Assembly (NCBI RefSeq): GCF_017114995.1
Contig: NZ_JABXKL010000030.1
Location: 1-64,000 of the forward strand
DNA from: Nostoc sp. NMS9
GTDB lineage: Bacteria > Cyanobacteriota > Cyanobacteriia > Cyanobacteriales > Nostocaceae
Direction of reading: 5' to 3'
DNA length: 64,000 nucleotides
Numbering within the stretch: the first letter of the stretch is position 1; each line of letters opens with the position of its first letter. Of this stretch, positions 23,497 through 31,189 are shown piece after piece. The position numbers and the translations under genes were made by a program. The notes beneath the pieces were generated by a model. The model searched no databases. It saw nothing but the letters and a program-made list of their open reading frames with translations, and had not been told where the DNA came from.

Positions 23497-25095
23497 TCAT
23501 AAAATCAGTGGAAGTCCTACCGCCTTTAGTTCAACAAACTCGCCATCAAAACCAATAGTTTTATCTTCCACAGTTCTAGCATCTGCCAAAGCCTTACGAA
23601 GTTCAGCACGTTCCATCTGTTCCTGAATTCCACCCAGGATGTAAACTAATAACTTCGCCGCCAAATCTCGTCCAGCAACCTGCACTCGCTTTTTATTTGG
23701 GTCATACAAAACCCCATACCAGAGAGATTGGGGATATTCCATACCACTAAAACCGCCTTGCTGGTCAAACTTCCGCAGTTTCTTAAAAATATCTGTTAGG
23801 GAAAAACCTTTTTTAAAAACCAAAACTCCCAAAGCTTGCGCTAATGCAACTTGAGCAACTGGACGGAAAAGCATATTTCCTTCACCTCCATCTTTTTCAA
23901 AGCTGAAGCGCCGTAAAGCTGGTGTATCCTCATGTTCTAAAATCTTATAACTGGAAAGACTAGCCAAAGAATCAAATAGCTTTCTAAATTCCTGAATCCC
24001 CTGCTCAAGTTCTTCATCCTCTGGACGCATGGGAATTAGACCTTTTTCCAAGGGTTTCCAGTGGGGGAACTTTTGAGCCAAATAACGCTCAGACATATCT
24101 TGTAGAGCTTGCAAAGTCGTCAAAACTGTAGAATTGGAGGCTACTGTTGCACTATTCCAATTAACACGGGGATTGCGCTCTTGTCGTTGTTCTAACAGTG
24201 GATGTGTAACTGCAATTTTTCTCGCAACGATCGCAAAACCATCATCCTCATTCAACTGTGTTAACTGACCTTTAGTCAAGGGTGCAGCCATCAGGTTGAC
24301 ATGAACAAAAATCGATCTCACCCTCCGCCTCGCCTGGGTGCGAGTTTCCCCAGCCGCTACCGCACAGATGAACTCAATACCAATTTTTTCCTTGGGTAAA
24401 TTTTGCAAGTAAGCAAGGTCTACTTGGTACTTTTCTATCAAATCATCTACTGTAATAAAACTGTCATCAGCACCTTTATCTTTTTTATATCGCTGGAGTT
24501 TACGAGTTTTAATTAACTCCATCAACCCTTGCACCCCCATTAATCGGTGTTGACCATCTAATGCATAAATAGTCACATCATCCTCAGAAATATTTAGCAG
24601 ACCTACTTTAGTGTCTTTATCTAGGGGGATGAAATCAGTAGTAGACTTGGTGGCACGTCCTTCGCTATCCCATTCAGCAGCTTTGGGATTATCTACCCAC
24701 GGTTGATTAATCACCACCAGTACCGGCGGAAACTTGTGGTTGTGTCTAGCCGCTAAATACTGCACTAGCGGTGCTTGACGTGACCAATCAAGGGGACGCT
24801 GCTGAATTTCATCAATACTATCTGCGTCAATCTCGACATTATCAGTTTCAGGATTGTACTTTTTTTGAAATAGGGGTAAGCCAGAGGCAAAGTGAACCCG
24901 ACCTGCAAACCATTCCAAGGTAACAGAGCTAACATAAGCCTCAGTACCACCCATCTCGGTTTTTTGAACGAGAATCTGATCTTTTCTCCCTAAAAACTTC
25001 TCCAGGAGTAAAGCTAGTACCTGTCTTTCCTTGTTTTCCCGTTCCAGGTATTCTCTAGCGATGTCAGCAGTGGGGTCAGATGTACTATCTTTCAT
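23497..25095 (-). CDS. dndB: DNA phosphorothioation regulator/modification protein DndB (DGQHR)
   Basis: 532 residues with the defining DGQHRLMG motif near residue 180 (YALDGQHRLMGVQGLMELI). It has an upstream FPPVLVVINQPW segment and a FVHVNLMAAPLTKGQLTQLN stretch near 270. DndB proteins influence how densely and where DNA is phosphorothioated and can repress dnd genes. It is transcribed divergently from dndC with a 172-base gap, a layout common for dndB-dndCDE. The reading frame is intact, with no odd features. Confidence 0.85.
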   Translation of the reverse strand: MKDSTSDPTADIAREYLERENKERQVLALLLEKFLGRKDQILVQKTEMGGTEAYVSSVTLEWFAGRVHFASGLPLFQKKYNPETDNVEIDADSIDEIQQRPLDWSRQAPLVQYLAARHNHKFPPVLVVINQPWVDNPKAAEWDSEGRATKSTTDFIPLDKDTKVGLLNISEDDVTIYALDGQHRLMGVQGLMELIKTRKLQRYKKDKGADDSFITVDDLIEKYQVDLAYLQNLPKEKIGIEFICAVAAGETRTQARRRVRSIFVHVNLMAAPLTKGQLTQLNEDDGFAIVARKIAVTHPLLEQRQERNPRVNWNSATVASNSTVLTTLQALQDMSERYLAQKFPHWKPLEKGLIPMRPEDEELEQGIQEFRKLFDSLASLSSYKILEHEDTPALRRFSFEKDGGEGNMLFRPVAQVALAQALGVLVFKKGFSLTDIFKKLRKFDQQGGFSGMEYPQSLWYGVLYDPNKKRVQVAGRDLAAKLLVYILGGIQEQMERAELRKALADARTVEDKTIGFDGEFVELKAVGLPLIL

Positions 25096-25267
25096 GTTAA
25101 ATTTTAAAAACAGAATAGGATTATGTCGTTTAATTATCCAAAAAATTGGATATTAGTAGTTAAATTTTTAAAAACTTTTCTTCAACCCACGGAGGTGAGT
25201 TTTATCTGTATAGCCGCGAATTCTATTCGCCCGAATATTACGCCAGTGTTTCCAGAGAGAAGGAGAA

Positions 25268-26935
25268 ATGACTACAGCACAACAACCAGAAAATAAAATT
25301 CAGCAAACACGTACTGTAGCAGAGTTAGTGGACTACATCCAAGCTCTTACCATTGAAATTCAAGAATTGTATTGTTTAGATGAGATACCTTGGGTTTTGG
25401 GCGTGTCTTGGGGAAAAGATTCTAGTACAGTATTGCAGCTTGTATGGAATGCGATCGCTGCTCTTCCTCCAGAAAAAAGAACTAAAACTATATATGTAAT
25501 TACAACCGATACTCAGGTAGAAAATCCTGTAGTGTCTGCTTGGGTTCGCAAATCCTTGCGGAATCTGAAGGTAGCTGCTAAAAAACAGGAGATGCCAATT
25601 GATCCACATTTACTACAACCAGTAATTGAAGACACATTTTGGGTAAATCTTATTGGTAAGGGATATCCAGCACCTCGTAACCAGTTTCGCTGGTGTACAC
25701 CACGTTTAAAAATTAATCCCGCCAATCAATTCATCCGTGAAATAGTTAGAGCTAACGGTGAAACAATTCTTGTATTGGGGACTCGCAAAGCGGAGAGTTC
25801 CAAACGTGCTGCCACAATGAAAAAGCATCAAGTTGATAGAGTACGAGATCGCCTGAGTCCTAATGCTAGCCTACCCAACTCCTTAATCTATACCCCTATT
25901 GAAGATTGGAGTAATAACGATGTCTGGATATACCTGAATCAGTGGGATAATCCTTGGGGACAAAGTAATAAAGAATTATTTGCTATGTATCGAGGTGCAA
26001 CAGCCGATAATGAATGTCCACTAGTTGTTGATACTTCTACTCCTAGTTGTGGCGATTCACGATTTGGCTGCTGGGTTTGCACACTAGTGAATAAGGATAA
26101 ATCAATGGAGGCGATGATCCAAAATGATGAAGAAAAAGAATGGATGCAGCCATTATTAGATATCCGTAATGAACTAGATATCAAAGATGATCGAGAAAAA
26201 AGAGATTTTAGAAGAATTTGGGGAGATGTTCAGCTTTTCGAGCGAAATAAAGATGGAAAACATTCTGTTGAACCAATACCTGGCCCTTATACAAAATTTT
26301 GGCGGGAACATTGGCTCAGACGATTATTAGAAGCGCAAACAAAAACCCGTCGGACAGCGCCAGAAAATATGCGCGATATCATCCTCATTACTTTAGAAGA
26401 AATGAGTGAAATCCGCCGCATTTGGCTAGAAGAAAAACACGAATTTGATGATAGCTTACCTCGGATTTATCAAGAAGTGACTGGCGAAGAATTTCAAGAT
26501 CCCCGTCCTGGTGCTGACTATAGCCTACTAGGTCGTGATGAATGGGCTGTGTTAGAAGAAATCTGTGCAGATGATAGTATGCACTTGGAACTCATGGCTA
26601 AACTTTTAGACACAGAACGCCAATTTCGGAAAATGTCCCGTCGTGTGGGAATCTACGACACCCTTGAAAAATGCTTTGCTACAAGTTCGCGTTCTAAAGA
26701 TGAAGCAGTTAAAAATGCTCATTTAAAGCGTGATTTGAAAACAGCAGCTGAAGAAGGCGATATTGAAAAGGTCAAGCAGCTAACTTTAGCAGATTTTGCC
26801 ACACCCGATACACAAGCGATGTCTAACGACAAACCGCTACACGTTTACGCGCCTGATGCACAAGTTGACGCAACAAACCTTACAAAATCTGATGCTGAGA
26901 CAAAGACTTGGGGAAATATGAAATTTAAAAAATAG
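25268..26935 (+). CDS. dndC: DNA phosphorothioation protein DndC
   Basis: 555 residues of PAPS-reductase-like fold, a good DndC length. The ATP-pyrophosphatase loop is GVSWGKDSSTVLQ (residues 45-57), a variant of SGGKDS in which Trp replaces the second residue, as is usual in DndC. NQFRWCTPRLKI is near 140 and the Fe-S cysteine cluster CGDSRFGCWVCTLV near 262. It activates the DNA phosphate and transfers sulfur in complex with DndD and DndE. AAGGAG lies 7 bases before the ATG. The C-terminal ~60 residues are acidic and look unstructured. Confidence 0.9.
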   Translation: MTTAQQPENKIQQTRTVAELVDYIQALTIEIQELYCLDEIPWVLGVSWGKDSSTVLQLVWNAIAALPPEKRTKTIYVITTDTQVENPVVSAWVRKSLRNLKVAAKKQEMPIDPHLLQPVIEDTFWVNLIGKGYPAPRNQFRWCTPRLKINPANQFIREIVRANGETILVLGTRKAESSKRAATMKKHQVDRVRDRLSPNASLPNSLIYTPIEDWSNNDVWIYLNQWDNPWGQSNKELFAMYRGATADNECPLVVDTSTPSCGDSRFGCWVCTLVNKDKSMEAMIQNDEEKEWMQPLLDIRNELDIKDDREKRDFRRIWGDVQLFERNKDGKHSVEPIPGPYTKFWREHWLRRLLEAQTKTRRTAPENMRDIILITLEEMSEIRRIWLEEKHEFDDSLPRIYQEVTGEEFQDPRPGADYSLLGRDEWAVLEEICADDSMHLELMAKLLDTERQFRKMSRRVGIYDTLEKCFATSSRSKDEAVKNAHLKRDLKTAAEEGDIEKVKQLTLADFATPDTQAMSNDKPLHVYAPDAQVDATNLTKSDAETKTWGNMKFKK

Positions 26936-26947
26936 GTACACAGTGCT

Positions 26948-27193
26948 TTAAGGCTGTGTCTCATCATCATCAACATCTCCCAAGTACAGCCTGATAAACT
27001 CTTCTGCTGCGGCGGGATTAATTTTCTTCAGTGCATCCCGAATTTCTAACACCCCCTCCGCTACAGGGTCCATTATCTCATTTACCCAGCGATTAACATT
27101 TGAGCGTCCAGTTCCCATTGTCACTGCTAACTTATTTTGGCTAATGCCATGTGTCTCTAATGCCTGTTTCAACGCTTTTCCTGCTTTTCCCAT
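26948..27193 (-). CDS. XRE-family regulator
   Basis: 81 residues, nearly all helix-turn-helix: MGKAGKALKQALETHGISQN, then KLAVTMGTGRSNVNRWVNEI, then a short acidic tail. It is a paralogue of the N-terminal domain of the XRE-HNH protein at 4343-5716. It lies between dndC and dndD on the opposite strand and ends 12 bases after dndC. It diverges from the small gene at 27315, with a 36-base perfect palindrome in between. A role as a local repressor, perhaps of dndD expression, is likely from position. Confidence 0.75.
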   Translation of the reverse strand: MGKAGKALKQALETHGISQNKLAVTMGTGRSNVNRWVNEIMDPVAEGVLEIRDALKKINPAAAEEFIRLYLGDVDDDETQP

Positions 27194-27256
27194 GCTTCTG
27201 ATTGTGTCAAAGGCTTTTAACCAAGTAAATGTCCCGTATAAGCGACAAAAGATGTA

Positions 27257-27292
27257 AGATATTTATGTACCGTATACGGTACATAAATATCT
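27257..27292. promoter_or_regulatory. 36-bp perfect palindrome (probable operator)
   Basis: Two-fold symmetric about 27274/27275, with 18 matching bases on each side. The centre reads ATGTACCGTATACGGTACAT. It lies between the divergent XRE gene and the small gene at 27315, exactly where a dimeric repressor would bind. Symmetry of this length could also form a cruciform. The GTAC-GTAT composition is shared with 7918-7948. Confidence 0.7.
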
Positions 27293-27314
27293 CTAGCAAA
27301 ATATGTGAGTTCCA

Positions 27315-27554
27315 ATGACTAAAAGCTTTTTGGCAGATACCTTTCCAACGACCTCGCCGCTTGTTTGCGCCAACAAATCTCAAGAAGCAACACCAAGGAG
27401 AGAGTCTGTAAAAGTAGTAATTTATGGTTCTAAAACAGGTGTTAACAACACAATTCTCACCCTTTACAAGCTGGGTTTTGCTCAAGTTAATGAATGGAGT
27501 CCTTTATTACCTAGTCCCACCCAACCCTGGAGAAGTGATGAGTATTTTAACTAG
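27315..27554 (+). CDS. Small conserved protein, paralogue 3, probably frameshifted
   Basis: 79 residues. VKVVIYGSKTGVNNTILTLY followed by KLGFAQVNEWSPLLP is the same family as 6176-6397 and 7999-8220. After PSPT the frame reads QPWRSDEYFN and stops. In the +1 frame the same DNA reads NPGEVMSILTRHILTT to a stop at 27573, which restores the family ending (compare GDVVSVLIR). A one-base insertion near the C-run at 27515-27527 is the simplest cause, unless it is a sequencing error. The gene lies in the dndC-dndD gap. Confidence 0.55.
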   Translation: MTKSFLADTFPTTSPLVCANKSQEATPRRESVKVVIYGSKTGVNNTILTLYKLGFAQVNEWSPLLPSPTQPWRSDEYFN

Positions 27555-27685
27555 GCACATTCTGACAACGTGACTGTAATTCGGCTAGTAAAAAATATGA
27601 TAGGGTGGGCAATGCACACCCTACAAAAATAACGAAACAATACTGAGCGAATTCCATTCGTCATATATTTTATTCTTAAATATCA

Positions 27686-29671
27686 ATGATATTTCTTGAA
27701 CTTGTACTACAAAACTTTGGTCCTTACTCTGGAAGACAAGTAATCAATCTTGACCCAAGAAAAGATGAAAATCTGCGTCCAATTATTTTATTAGGTGGGA
27801 TGAATGGCGGGGGAAAAACTACGCTGATGGATGCCATACGCCTTGTGCTTTATGGTCATCGCGCTCAATGTTCTACCCGTGGTAATTTGAGTTATAACGA
27901 TTTTCTGAACCAATGTGTTAATAGTAAAGCTAACCCTGCCGAAAAAACCCGGATTGAATTAGTTTTTGAACACATAGAAGATGATAAACCAGTAAAATAT
28001 CGGATTGTCAGAACTTGGGAAAAAAATCCTAAAGATGGTAAAGATTCTTTGGGAATTTTAGGCGATGATGATACTTGGCCTGTTGAATCTTTGGTGAATA
28101 CTTGGGATGACTATATAGAAAATCTGTTGCCATTAGGAATTTCTAATTTATTTCTTTTCGATGGTGAACAAGTAAGAAACCTTGCAGAACAGGAATCACC
28201 ACCACTAATTGTAATTGAAGCTATTCGCGGACTTTTAGGACTAGAATTATCTGATCGTTTAGCAGTTGATTTGGAGATTTTAGTTAACCGCAAACGTAAA
28301 GAAATGGCTGACACTAAAGATTTAGCTAATATAGAAGAAATTGAAAAAAGGTTAACGCAGCAGCAAGAAGATTACCTAGTTATAGAAGAAAAATTAGCCC
28401 ATTTCAAAAATCAACTTGAAGAATTAGAAACTATACAGCGAGAAGTCTTAGATAAATTCGTTTCGGAAGGGGGTAAAATCGCCGCAGAACGTAATCAACT
28501 AGAACAACAACAAAAAGAGAAAACTGCCGCAGCAGAAAATATTCGGCAGTCAATGTGTCAATTAGCTGCTGATGTGTTACCTTTAGAGCTAATTTCTAAT
28601 TTACTGAGTCAAGTACAAGCACAGGGAGCAAATGAATTTCGCTATCAACAAGTACAGTTAGCTAGAGATGTTTTACTTGAACGAGACAAACGCTTACTAA
28701 ACTGGCTAAGTGAATTAGTGATCGCTTCTGATAAAGTTGATAAAATTAACTCTTTTTTAGCTGAAGATATTGATAGTTTATATACAAGCTACTCTCAATC
28801 GGAATCACCTTGGTTATTAGCTGATGAGGAAAGTTTGAGTCAATTGGATAATCTAAGATATTATTTGCAAAACGCTTTAAATACTGCAAAAGAAAAATTA
28901 AATATTATCAAAAATTTAGAAGAAGAAATTATCAATTTAGCAAGACAAGTACAAACAGCAGCAGAACCAGAAGCCTATAAAAAGCTGCACGAAGCTGTGG
29001 AAAAAGCACAAAATCAAGTTTCGGAAGCTAAAGTAAATTATGAGATAACTCGCCAAAAGTTAGCTGAGTTAGCAACTGCCCTTGATAAGACCAAAAAAGA
29101 ATTACAAGAATATACTGTAGAAAATATTGAACGTAAAAATAAAGATCATATTATTACCTCAGCAGCTAAAGTTCAAGAAACACTCAAGATTTTCCGGGAA
29201 AAACTAACCTTAAGAAAGCTCAATAAATTAGAGGAAGAAGTTAAAAATTGCTTCCTTTATCTCCTCCACAAATCAGATTTAGTACATCGCATTGCCATTG
29301 ATAGCAATACTTTTGGACTTTACTTGTATGATTTAAATGGTAAACCCGTCCCTAAACATCGCCTCTCTGCTGGCGAAAAACAACTACTAGCGATCGCCTT
29401 CCTCTGGGGTTTAGCCAAAATCTCTGGACACCGCTTACCAGTAGCAATCGATACGCCACTAGGCAGACTCGACTCATCCCACCGCAGCAACCTAGTTGAG
29501 CGTTACTTTCCATCCGCCAGCCATCAAGTAATTTTGTTATCTACCGATACTGAGATTGGCAAAAAAGAAGTAGAAACACTGCGAGAAAACGAAGCAATCG
29601 CCCGCGAATACCTGCTCAAATACGACTCTTCTACCCGGCAAACAACTATCCAACCAGGATATTTTTGGTAG
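27686..29671 (+). CDS. dndD: DNA phosphorothioation ATPase DndD
   Basis: 661 residues, SMC-like. Walker A is LGGMNGGGKTTLMDAI (residues 36-51), followed by a VLYGHRAQCSTRG stretch typical of DndD. A coiled coil spans about 215-300 and 390-500. The signature LSAGEKQLLAIAF is near 560, and Walker B with D-loop is LPVAIDTPLGRLDSS near 588. DndD supplies ATP-driven DNA opening or nicking for sulfur insertion and works with DndC and DndE. The gap of 750 bases from dndC, filled by an XRE gene and a small gene, is unusual because dndCDE normally forms a tight operon. It therefore probably has its own promoter. Confidence 0.88.
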   Translation: MIFLELVLQNFGPYSGRQVINLDPRKDENLRPIILLGGMNGGGKTTLMDAIRLVLYGHRAQCSTRGNLSYNDFLNQCVNSKANPAEKTRIELVFEHIEDDKPVKYRIVRTWEKNPKDGKDSLGILGDDDTWPVESLVNTWDDYIENLLPLGISNLFLFDGEQVRNLAEQESPPLIVIEAIRGLLGLELSDRLAVDLEILVNRKRKEMADTKDLANIEEIEKRLTQQQEDYLVIEEKLAHFKNQLEELETIQREVLDKFVSEGGKIAAERNQLEQQQKEKTAAAENIRQSMCQLAADVLPLELISNLLSQVQAQGANEFRYQQVQLARDVLLERDKRLLNWLSELVIASDKVDKINSFLAEDIDSLYTSYSQSESPWLLADEESLSQLDNLRYYLQNALNTAKEKLNIIKNLEEEIINLARQVQTAAEPEAYKKLHEAVEKAQNQVSEAKVNYEITRQKLAELATALDKTKKELQEYTVENIERKNKDHIITSAAKVQETLKIFREKLTLRKLNKLEEEVKNCFLYLLHKSDLVHRIAIDSNTFGLYLYDLNGKPVPKHRLSAGEKQLLAIAFLWGLAKISGHRLPVAIDTPLGRLDSSHRSNLVERYFPSASHQVILLSTDTEIGKKEVETLRENEAIAREYLLKYDSSTRQTTIQPGYFW

Positions 29672-29760
29672 TAAATATTGTTAAAAAATTGAGCGAGCGC
29701 AATTTTTTGAAGCCTACATCTTTACAATATATCTAACGACCTTTGGAAAGGAGATCAATT

Positions 29761-30006
29761 ATGAACTCACCATATTTAATAAAAATAGAGCATGACCTAC
29801 GTGTTTTGTCATTAGAAGAATTAGAATGGCTATTAGAACGTATCGCAAAACAAGTGCAAGAAAGAAAGCAAATATCAAATAAATTCACTGATGTGAAATA
29901 TATGAAGGAACAACTAGCTGCAATGGCTAATGATTTAGATATACAGCTAGAAATTACCGCTATTAATAATGAATTGGGGTTACAAAAAATTTCATATCTG
30001 CCATAG
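29761..30006 (+). CDS. Orphan antitoxin-like protein
   Basis: 81 residues from the ATG at 29761, which has a strong AAAGGAG 8-14 bases upstream; an ATG at 29743 is in frame but lacks this. LEELEWLLERIAKQVQERKQ, then QLAAMANDLDIQLEITAINN, resembles the short antitoxins that precede PIN toxins in cyanobacteria. Those usually end with an E-x-DGL motif; here the end is GLQKISYLP and runs 15 bases into the convergent gene. No toxin gene follows. Probably a leftover antitoxin whose partner was lost. Confidence 0.5.
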   Translation: MNSPYLIKIEHDLRVLSLEELEWLLERIAKQVQERKQISNKFTDVKYMKEQLAAMANDLDIQLEITAINNELGLQKISYLP

Positions 30007-30666
30007 CCCTTTTCTAACTAACTCTGGTAAGTAGCCGAAGGACTTGGATGGGCTATGGCTTTTACCAATAAGATATGTTGCATCTTCATTAACAATTCTG
30101 GGGTGATACTCTTTTATTGGTTTCCGTCCACAAGCATTTTGTCCGGCTTCAGCTGTTTTGAATATATATTTTAATATTTTATCATCAGAGCTATATACAT
30201 TGATTAAGTTTCCTCTGATCTGGGAAGCTACATATCCCCAATCTTTGCTACTATCTCTACGAACAGCACCAGCAAGAAGAATCACATTTTCTAATAAATG
30301 TTGTTTTTCTGTCCAAACTTCCATGCAATAATAAGCAACACGCGCCCCTAATGAATGAGCCATAAGAGAGACATTTTTTTCAGGAATTTGATTACAAATC
30401 AAATAAGGAAAGTAATCTCTCCCAACTCGTTCTGCACGATATTTGGTTTTATGCCAGTGACCAAGACCCAAACCCATAATAGAACTTTCAAAAAGACCAG
30501 AATCCCACAACAAATGATATACAGAATGTCGCCAACCAGCATTACTCAAGGCATAAAGCAAATTATTGTTTCTCACTTTTTCTTCGCTTAAATATCCATC
30601 TATAAAAACTAAGGCTTTTGAACTGTCTGCTGGGCGTGAGAGAAGTCGCAGTTCAGGGCTTTCCAT
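29992..30666 (-). CDS. Alpha/beta hydrolase-like protein (DUF726-like)
   Basis: 224 residues. ALVFIDGYLSEEKVRNNNLL is the first strand/oxyanion region. SLMAHSLGARVAYYCME is the nucleophile elbow (Ser in AHSLGAR), and ENVILLAGAVRRD follows. The pattern agrees with DUF726-type hydrolases; the substrate is unknown. A catalytic histidine may be in GKSHSPSKSFGYLP. It lies on the opposite strand between dndD and dndE and is divergent from dndE with 85 bases between. It is not a standard dnd gene. Confidence 0.65.
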   Translation of the reverse strand: MESPELRLLSRPADSSKALVFIDGYLSEEKVRNNNLLYALSNAGWRHSVYHLLWDSGLFESSIMGLGLGHWHKTKYRAERVGRDYFPYLICNQIPEKNVSLMAHSLGARVAYYCMEVWTEKQHLLENVILLAGAVRRDSSKDWGYVASQIRGNLINVYSSDDKILKYIFKTAEAGQNACGRKPIKEYHPRIVNEDATYLIGKSHSPSKSFGYLPELVRKGLWQI

Positions 30667-30751
30667 TCATTATTTCTTGGCTAAAACTTAAGACATACTC
30701 TTAGTTTTCCCAGCACTATGATTTCTATATCACTATTTATTTATAAAAACT

Positions 30752-31138
30752 ATGGAATCCCCAATCGAAAGAATAAAACTCTCTCAAACGGCCAAAGACC
30801 AACTTACCAAACTCAGACGCAGCACCAAAATCGACCAATGGAATATCCTATGCCGCTGGGCATTTTGCCGTTCCCTCACAGAACCAACCGCACCCTCCCC
30901 CGTCCCAATTCCCCAGGATAGCAACGTCGAAATGACTTGGCGCGTCTTTGGCGGCGAAATGTCCGATATTCTCCTCCTCGCCCTCAAGCAACGCTGTCAC
31001 AATGACGGCTATCCCACCGACAAAGAAACCCTCGCCACCCAATTCCGCTTACATTTGCATCGCGGTATTGGCTACTTAGCAGGCGATCCAAATATCAAGA
31101 AAATTGAAGATTTAATTGAACTGGCGGTTAAAAATTGA
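30752..31138 (+). CDS. dndE: DNA phosphorothioation protein DndE
   Basis: 128 residues. IKLSQTAKDQLTKLRRSTKI, then DQWNILCRWAFCRSLTEPT, is the DndE N-terminal pattern. WRVFGGEMSDILLLALKQRC and HLHRGIGYLAGD follow. DndE is a small tetrameric protein that binds nicked double-stranded DNA in the DndCDE complex. The annotated start has no strong Shine-Dalgarno, but the alignment begins there. Base composition is visibly more GC-rich than dndD. The methyltransferase-like gene follows 51 bases later. Confidence 0.8.
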   Translation: MESPIERIKLSQTAKDQLTKLRRSTKIDQWNILCRWAFCRSLTEPTAPSPVPIPQDSNVEMTWRVFGGEMSDILLLALKQRCHNDGYPTDKETLATQFRLHLHRGIGYLAGDPNIKKIEDLIELAVKN

Positions 31139-31189
31139 AAGGATATTAGTTGACTGTTAACTGTTCGCTGTTAACTGACAAATAATATT

